Source: Actinomadura rudentiformis (GTDB taxonomy: Bacteria; Actinomycetota; Actinomycetes; Streptosporangiales; Streptosporangiaceae). Taken from it: a DNA stretch of 64,000 bases. A model generated the notes under the pieces. That model was not told the origin of the DNA. It did not search any database and was given only the letters and a program-made list of their open reading frames with translations. Below are positions 59,091-64,000 of this stretch, in pieces; positions within the stretch are counted from its first letter, which is position 1; each line of letters begins with the position of its first letter. The translations under genes were made by a program, and so were the position numbers. Where the stretch lies: the NCBI RefSeq assembly GCF_008923185.1, contig NZ_WBMT01000033.1, forward strand, positions 1 through 64,000. The letters are read 5' to 3'.

Positions 59091-60701
59091 CTAGTGGTGG
59101 ACGGCCTTTTCGGCGCCGGCTCCGGTGAGGGAACGGACTTCGATCTCGGCGTACTTCTGCGCGTTGTACTCCTTGCTCAGAATCGTGCCGAGCCAGCCGC
59201 AGAAGAAGCCGAACGGGATGGAGATGATGCCGGGGTTCTCCAAGGGGAAGAAGGAGAAGTCGGAGTCGGTGAACAGGGCCTTCGGGGTGCCCGAGACCAC
59301 CGGGGAGAAGATGACCAGGACCACGGCGGAGCCCAGGCCTCCGTAGATGGCCGATACGGCGCCCGCGGTGTTGAACCTCTTCCAGAAGAGGCTGTAGAGG
59401 ATGGCGGGCAGGTTGCCGGAGGCGGCGACGGCGAAGGCGAGCGCCACCAGGAACGCCACGTTCAGCTTCTGGGCGTAGATGCCGAGGACGATCGCCACCG
59501 CGCCGATCACGAAGGCGGAGATGCGGGCGACGCGGACCTCTTCGCGGTCGGTGACGTTGCCCTTCTTGAAGACGTGGGCGTACAGGTCGTGGGCGAACGA
59601 CGACGAGGAGGCCAAGGTCAGGCCTGCCACGACGGCGAGGATGGTGGCGAAGGCCACGGCGGCGATGATGGCCAGGAGGACCGTGCCGCCGACGTCGCCG
59701 AAGACGATCTCTCCGATCCTTTCGGCGAGCTGGGGTGCCGCGGTGTTGCCCGCGGGGTTGGCGGCGGCGATCTCCTTGGTTCCCACGAGGGCGGCGGCGC
59801 CGAACCCGAGGACGAGAGTCAGCAGGTAGAACGAGCCGATGATGGCGATGCCCCACAGGACGGACTTACGGGCGTCGCGGGCGGTGGGGACCGTGTAGAA
59901 GCGGATCAGGATGTGCGGCAGCCCGGCGGTGCCGAGGACGAGCGCGAGGCCGAGGCTGATCAGGTCGAGTTTGCCGGTGAGGCCTTGGGCTTCGGTGGCG
60001 TAGCGCAGGCCGGGTTCCAGGAAGTCGCCGCTCTTGCCGCTCTGGGTCGCGGCGTCGCGCAGCAACGTGGAGAGGTTGAAGCCGAACTTGCCGAGGACGA
60101 GGACGGCGGTCAGGGTGGCGCCGCCCATCAGCAGGATCGCCTTGACGATCTGCACCCAGGTGGTGCCCTTCATCCCGCCGACGACGACGTAGACGATCAT
60201 CAGGATGCCGACGAGCACGATGGTGGCGCCCTTGGCGAACTCGCTCTTGAAACCGAAGAGCAGTGCCACGAGGGCGCCCGCGCCGACCATCTGCGCGAGC
60301 AGGTAGAAGATGCTGACCGTGATCGTGGAGACCCCGGCGGCGGTGCGCACGGGACGCGGGCTCATGCGGAACGCCAGCACGTCGGCCATCGTGAACTTGC
60401 CGGAGTTGCGCATCAACTCGGCCACGAGCAGGAGGGCGACGAGCCACGCGACCAGGAATCCGATCGAGTAGAGGAAGCCGTCGTAGCCGTAGAGCGCGAT
60501 CAGACCCGCGATGCCGAGGAAGGAGGCGGCCGACATGTAGTCGCCGCCGATCGCCAGGCCGTTCTGGCCGCCGGAGAACGAGCGCCCGCCGGCGTAGAAG
60601 TCGGTGGCGTCCTTGGTGTGGCGGCCGGCCCAGAGGGTGATGGCGAGCGTGCCGGCGACGAAGGTCAGGAAGAGGATGACGGACAGGGTTTCGTGGCTCA
60701 T
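59091..60701 (-). CDS. actP: Cation/acetate-type symporter (SSF), ActP-like
   Basis: 536 residues with about 13 membrane helices. Sodium:solute symporter signatures: DFYAGGRSFSGGQNGLAIGGDYMSAASFLGIAGLIALYGYDG near the start and GLPHILIRFYTVP in the middle. ActP-like proteins import acetate and other short monocarboxylates with a cation. Its start overlaps the end of the DUF485 gene (ATGA), the standard DUF485-actP pair. Part of an operon with a second symporter and a LytTR regulator. Confidence 0.93.
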   Translation of the reverse strand: MSHETLSVILFLTFVAGTLAITLWAGRHTKDATDFYAGGRSFSGGQNGLAIGGDYMSAASFLGIAGLIALYGYDGFLYSIGFLVAWLVALLLVAELMRNSGKFTMADVLAFRMSPRPVRTAAGVSTITVSIFYLLAQMVGAGALVALLFGFKSEFAKGATIVLVGILMIVYVVVGGMKGTTWVQIVKAILLMGGATLTAVLVLGKFGFNLSTLLRDAATQSGKSGDFLEPGLRYATEAQGLTGKLDLISLGLALVLGTAGLPHILIRFYTVPTARDARKSVLWGIAIIGSFYLLTLVLGFGAAALVGTKEIAAANPAGNTAAPQLAERIGEIVFGDVGGTVLLAIIAAVAFATILAVVAGLTLASSSSFAHDLYAHVFKKGNVTDREEVRVARISAFVIGAVAIVLGIYAQKLNVAFLVALAFAVAASGNLPAILYSLFWKRFNTAGAVSAIYGGLGSAVVLVIFSPVVSGTPKALFTDSDFSFFPLENPGIISIPFGFFCGWLGTILSKEYNAQKYAEIEVRSLTGAGAEKAVHH

Positions 60702-61069
60702 GCCGAAATCTCCTCTTCAGCCTTGGCGCGCAGCTCGGCCGCGAGCGGGTCGAGCTTGGCCTCGGCGCGGCGCGAGTACAACCAGGCGATGAGGAACGTG
60801 GTCACGAACTGCAGCAAGCCGAAGACCAACGCGATGTTGATGGAGCCGACGACCTTCGTGCCCATGAAGTCGCGCGCCCAGCCGGAGAGCACCACGTACA
60901 GCAGGTACCAGGACAGGAAGGCGGCTGTCATCGGGAACGCGAAGGCACGGAACCGGCGCTTCAGCTCCTGGAACTCGGGCGTCGCCTGCACACGTTCGTA
61001 CGGTGTGCCGCCGGCGTTCGGGTCTTTCTCAAGTGTCACGAGCTCCTCCTCAGACGTGACCGGGGTCAC
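60698..61069 (-). CDS. DUF485 family membrane protein
   Basis: 123 residues from GTG 61069. Two membrane helices at about 47-66 and 74-98 (AFPMTAAFLSWYLLYVVLSGWA, INIALVFGLLQFVTTFLIAWLYSRRA) with a basic RRRFRAF before the first, the DUF485 plan (E. coli YjcH). Always linked to ActP-like symporters; probably assists their assembly or activity. Coupled to 59091. Confidence 0.92.
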   Translation of the reverse strand: MTPVTSEEELVTLEKDPNAGGTPYERVQATPEFQELKRRFRAFAFPMTAAFLSWYLLYVVLSGWARDFMGTKVVGSINIALVFGLLQFVTTFLIAWLYSRRAEAKLDPLAAELRAKAEEEISA

Positions 61070-61203
61070 GTCAAAGTAGGAAGCCCCGCACCCGCTTGCG
61101 AGGTGCAGCCGCCTGAGGTGCGCTGAGGCGCTGGACGGACGCGCTGACGCGCGGCGTCCGTCGATGAGCGGTCGATTTCCTGCGCCGAACGGAAGATCTT
61201 TTC

Positions 61204-61289
61204 CAGCCGCCCTCGGAGCGCCGGTCCAGCCGCTCTCGGAGCGCTGTTCAGCCGCCCTTGGGGCGCTGGTTCAGCCGCCCTTGGGGCGC
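61204..61289 (-). repeat. Four-copy repeat between two symporter genes
   Basis: Plus-strand CAGCCGCCCTCGGAGCGC-type units start at 61204, 61227, 61249 and 61272 (period 22-23). The last covers the end of the upstream symporter gene (Arg-Pro-Lys-Gly-Gly codons plus stop, TGA at 61271-61273 on the minus strand). The two nearest copies are identical over 18 bases; the far ones have drifted. Confidence 0.88.
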
Positions 61290-63001
61290 CAGGTGCCGCG
61301 GTCCACGTCCAGCGATTCGGGGACGTGGAGCCGGACCATGGTGCGCGCCACCCCGGCGGGGACGCTGCGCGGCGTGGCCAGCGAGACACCGATCATCACG
61401 GCGAAGGCGATGGGCACCGACCAGGCGGCGGGCTGGGCGAGGAGCGCCCCCGCCAGGCCGCTCGGCGGGCCGCCCGCGATGGTCCAGAGCACGGCGGACC
61501 CGGCGAGCCCTCCCCCGGTCACCAGACCGGCGAGCGCCCCCTTGGTCGTGAGCCGCCGCCACCAGATCCCGAGGACGAGAAGCGGGCAGAACGTCGAGGC
61601 GGCGACGGCGAACGCCAGGCCCACCACGTCGGCGACCGACAGCGCGCGGGCGGCCAGGGCCAGCACGAGCGGGACGATCAGCGCCAGCACGGTGGCGGCG
61701 CGGAACGAGCGCACGCCGCCCCGGAGCAGGTCCTGGCCGATCACCCCCGCCACCGAGACCGTCAGGCCGGACGACGTGGACAGGAAGGCCGCCACGGCGC
61801 CGCCGGTGACGAGCGCGCTGAGCAGGTCACCGGCCACCCCGCCGACGAGACGGCCCGGCAGGGTCAGGACGACGGCGTCCGTGCGGCCCGTCATGAGCAG
61901 TTCCGGCGCGTAGAGCCTGCCCAGGGCCCCGTACAGCGCAGGCAGGATGTAGAACGCGCCGAGCAGGGACAACACGATCGCCGTGGTCCGCCGTGCCGCC
62001 CGCCCGTCGGGGTTGGTGTAGAACCTCACCAGCACGTGCGGCAGGCCCATCGTGCCGAGGAAGGTCGCCAAGATCAGGGAGTACGTGGCGTACAGCGAAT
62101 GCTCACGCCCTGACAGCGGCATCGCCCATTGCCGGTCGGTCCTCGCCGGGAGGCTCGTGACATGCGGCACGGCGGTGTCCGCGGGGAACGTCACCTCGGT
62201 GTCCTTGGAGATGCGGTGATCACCGGCGGTGAGGGCGAGCGAGGCCGTCCGGTACTGACGGCCGTCCACCTTGCCCGTCACCATGACCTCGACCGGGTGC
62301 TCGACCCGGACGGTGACGTCGGCGCCCACGGCGACGGTCGTGCGGTCGCTGAACGCGGGCGGCGCGTCCCGGCCGAGCCCGGGCGCCGCGTCGTACCGCC
62401 ATGCGAGGACGAGGAAGATCAGCGGCACCGCCAGCGCGGTGAGCTTGAGCCAGTACTGGAACGCCTGGACGAGGGTGATGCTGCGCATCCCGCCTGACAG
62501 CACGTTCATCATGACGACGACCGCGACCAGCACCCCGCCCGCCCACACGGGGGCGCCCACGACCGTGCGCAGCACCAGCCCGGCGCTCTGGAACTGCGGC
62601 ATCAGGTACAGCCACCCGATCAGCACCACGAGCACGCTGGTCACGCGCCGCACCGCCATCGACTCCAGGCGGGTCTCGGCGAAGTCGGGCAGGGTGTACG
62701 CGCCGGAGCGGCGGAGCGGCGCGGCGACCAGGACGAGCAGCACCAGGTAACCGCCGGTCCAGCCGACCGGCAACCACAACATGTCGGCGCCGTAGGCCAT
62801 GATCAGCCCGGCGATGCCGAGGAACGAGGCGGCCGACAGGTACTCGCCGCCGATCGCCGACGCGTTGCCGAGCGGCGACACCGACCGCGACGCGACGTAG
62901 AAGTCCGAGGTCGTCCGCGAGAAGCGCAGCCCGAACACGCCGATCAGCAGCGTGGCCAGGACGACGAGGGACACCCCGGCGAGCCCGTACGACGCGTTCA
63001 C
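61271..63001 (-). CDS. Second SSF-family symporter (monocarboxylate/acetate type)
   Basis: 576 residues, paralogue of 59091 with the same SSF marks (DFYVASRSVSPLGNASAIGGEYLSAASFLGIAGLIMAYG, GLPHVLVRFYTNPDG). It has an extra loop of about 90 residues between helices near 205-295 (PVEVMVTGKVDGRQYRTASLALTAGDHRI), which is likely outside the membrane. About 13 helices in total. Substrate probably an organic acid. It lies between a DUF485-like gene and the repeat-filled gap. Confidence 0.9.
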   Translation of the reverse strand: MNASYGLAGVSLVVLATLLIGVFGLRFSRTTSDFYVASRSVSPLGNASAIGGEYLSAASFLGIAGLIMAYGADMLWLPVGWTGGYLVLLVLVAAPLRRSGAYTLPDFAETRLESMAVRRVTSVLVVLIGWLYLMPQFQSAGLVLRTVVGAPVWAGGVLVAVVVMMNVLSGGMRSITLVQAFQYWLKLTALAVPLIFLVLAWRYDAAPGLGRDAPPAFSDRTTVAVGADVTVRVEHPVEVMVTGKVDGRQYRTASLALTAGDHRISKDTEVTFPADTAVPHVTSLPARTDRQWAMPLSGREHSLYATYSLILATFLGTMGLPHVLVRFYTNPDGRAARRTTAIVLSLLGAFYILPALYGALGRLYAPELLMTGRTDAVVLTLPGRLVGGVAGDLLSALVTGGAVAAFLSTSSGLTVSVAGVIGQDLLRGGVRSFRAATVLALIVPLVLALAARALSVADVVGLAFAVAASTFCPLLVLGIWWRRLTTKGALAGLVTGGGLAGSAVLWTIAGGPPSGLAGALLAQPAAWSVPIAFAVMIGVSLATPRSVPAGVARTMVRLHVPESLDVDRGTWRPKGG

Positions 63002-63026
63002 GGCCGCTCCCGCCCGGACGACGCGG

Positions 63027-63434
63027 TCACGAGGGCCTGTCCACCAGGTCGGCGAAGTCGCGTTCGTTGCGTTCGGCGTGCCTCACGTACCACCAGCCGC
63101 AGGCGACGAACGCCGGGTAGATCAGCCCGGCCAGCAGCAGCCAGGCGAGCGGGATCCCCAGCGGAGTCGGCTCGCGGAGGCGCGGCACGAGGACGAAGAG
63201 CAGTGGCAGGCCGCCGATGCCCGCGCCGACGGTGGCGCAGACCAGCAGCGCCAGCCGCAGCTGGGCGCGCATCAGCGAGCGCATGTACGCCTCGCCCAGC
63301 CCGGTCTGCTCGTCGATCTCCTGGGTGACCGGGGGCCGCGGGCGCCGTGCCGCCCTCGTCCGCGGGCCGGTCACCAGCACCCGCCGGCGCTCGGGGACCG
63401 GCGCGGGGTCGGCACCGCTGATCGGAGGGCTCAT
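63027..63434 (-). CDS. DUF485-like two-helix membrane protein
   Basis: 135 residues from ATG 63434. A basic N-terminal arm (about 1-55) precedes two membrane helices at about 61-84 and 94-116 (LALLVCATVGAGIGGLPLLFVLVP, IPLAWLLLAGLIYPAFVACGWWYV). The order symporter partner then symporter mirrors the 60698/59091 pair, so it probably serves symporter 61271. Overlaps the regulator stop by four bases (ATGA, 63431-63434). Confidence 0.8.
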   Translation of the reverse strand: MSPPISGADPAPVPERRRVLVTGPRTRAARRPRPPVTQEIDEQTGLGEAYMRSLMRAQLRLALLVCATVGAGIGGLPLLFVLVPRLREPTPLGIPLAWLLLAGLIYPAFVACGWWYVRHAERNERDFADLVDRPS

Positions 63435-64000
63435 TGGGGGCGCCGCGCGTTGCGGACGAGCCGGTCGCGCAGCTCGCGGGTGTGGCGGCGGCTCACCGGG
63501 AGCTCGATGCCGCCGACCTGCACGGTGCAGCGTCCGGACTCGATGCGCAGCTGGTCGATGTGCTGCAACGCGACCAGGTGGCTGCGGTGCACGCGGACGA
63601 ACCCGGCGGCGCGCCAGCGTTCTTCGAGCGCCGCCAGCGGAATGCGGACCAGGTGGCTGCCCGAGGCGGTGTGCAGGCGCGCGTAGTCGCCCTGTGCCTC
63701 GACGTACCAGACCTCGGCGGCGGATACGAAGGTGGTGACGCCGGCGAGCTCGACCGGAACGGATTCGGGGCTCGGCTCGGGATCATGGTCCGCCGCGGCG
63801 GGACCGCCGGCGGAAGCGGCATGGCCTGCGGCGGCGGGGGCGGCCGGGGACGGTTCGGCGACCCGGCGGATGGCCTCGGCCAGGCGCTCGGGCCGGACGG
63901 GCTTGAGCAGGTAGTCGACGGCCTTGATCTCGAACGCGTCCACGGCGTGGTTCTCGTACGCGGTGACGTAGACGATGCGGGGCGGCCGGGCGAACTGGGC
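63431..64000 (-). CDS. LytTR-family response regulator, C-terminal part
   Basis: Only the last 189 codons lie inside the window; the start is beyond the right edge. The first ~45 residues are the end of a receiver domain (RIVYVTAYENHAVDAFEIKAVDYLLKPVRPERLAEAIRRV) with the conserved Thr and Lys. An Ala/Pro-rich linker leads to the LytTR DNA-binding domain (AEVWYVEAQGDYARLHTASGSHLVRIPL, FVRVHRSHLVALQHID, LPVSRRHTRELRDRL). It belongs to a two-component pair and heads the symporter operon, consistent with sensor control of carboxylate uptake. Coupled to the next gene. Confidence 0.92.
   Translation of the reverse strand, partial: AQFARPPRIVYVTAYENHAVDAFEIKAVDYLLKPVRPERLAEAIRRVAEPSPAAPAAAGHAASAGGPAAADHDPEPSPESVPVELAGVTTFVSAAEVWYVEAQGDYARLHTASGSHLVRIPLAALEERWRAAGFVRVHRSHLVALQHIDQLRIESGRCTVQVGGIELPVSRRHTRELRDRLVRNARRPQ

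Noticed and set aside
1-64000. CRISPR array, tRNA or rRNA genes
   Set aside because: The tandem repeats found have 9-27 bp periods without unique spacers, and no tRNA-like T-arm or rRNA block was recognised on reading both strands.

Overview
The window is a single chromosomal segment from a high-GC Gram-positive actinomycete. Tandem DUF397 genes behind an Scr1-type XRE regulator, a DUF574 methyltransferase, a RsbW-like HATPase, a DUF485/acetate-type symporter pair and very strong G/C third-position bias all point to Streptomycetes-like Actinobacteria, most likely Streptosporangiales (Actinomadura/Nonomuraea-like). No rRNA, tRNA, CRISPR array or intact insertion sequence was seen.

Layout. 1-4.8 kb (+): tail of a QQAAP-repeat protein, a YbjN-like protein, then a module of a membrane NfeD-like protein, TerY-like vWA protein, PP2C phosphatase and protein kinase with zinc-ribbon and TM tail (TerY-P type triad). 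4.9-7.6 kb (-): a CHAT protease/WD40 protein broken by a frameshift, with a small overlapping partner. 7.7-9.0 kb: MazG-like enzyme facing a three-gene HATPase operon that includes an untracked 53-aa gene. 9.3-11.2 kb: Scr1-type regulator followed by five DUF397 genes made by duplication of a two-gene unit. 11.2-16.5 kb: IS relic, HEAT protein, DHFR-like reductase, frameshifted Crp/Fnr regulator, cytochrome P450. 17.2-37.2 kb is accessory: DUF2075 nuclease/helicase-like protein, secreted glycosidase-like protein, relics of an Mrr-like and a Uma2 nuclease, a lysyl oxidase-like secreted protein, a LysR/EamA pair, vanadium haloperoxidase-like protein, TerB/zinc-ribbon protein, DUF72, DUF574, an XRE regulator and a DnaJ-domain membrane protein.

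46.9-37.4 kb (-) is one nine-gene catabolic operon: split transketolase, FGGY kinase, two SDR dehydrogenases, a ribose-type ABC importer and a SorC-family regulator. Two palindromes just upstream of the first gene look like the operator. The set implies uptake, oxidation and phosphorylation of a polyol or unusual sugar and transketolase cleavage of the resulting ketose phosphate; the substrate is not known.

47.5-58.9 kb: small secreted proteins, a winged-helix regulator, a lamin-tail protein, divergent paralogous HTH proteins (one fused to a lysozyme-like domain, one to TPR-like repeats), and then a compact locus of ABC exporter, membrane-anchored thioredoxin and a divergent 53-aa, eight-cysteine peptide that looks like a disulfide-rich secreted peptide system. 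59-64 kb (-): LytTR regulator controlling two sodium/acetate-type symporters, each with a DUF485-like partner.

A signal that crosses these regions: in several intercistronic gaps the last codons and stop codon of the upstream gene are repeated in tandem with a period of about 19-23 bp. Three such gaps are in the sugar operon, one is in the symporter operon, one is between the vWA and PP2C genes, and a weaker one is after the kinase gene.
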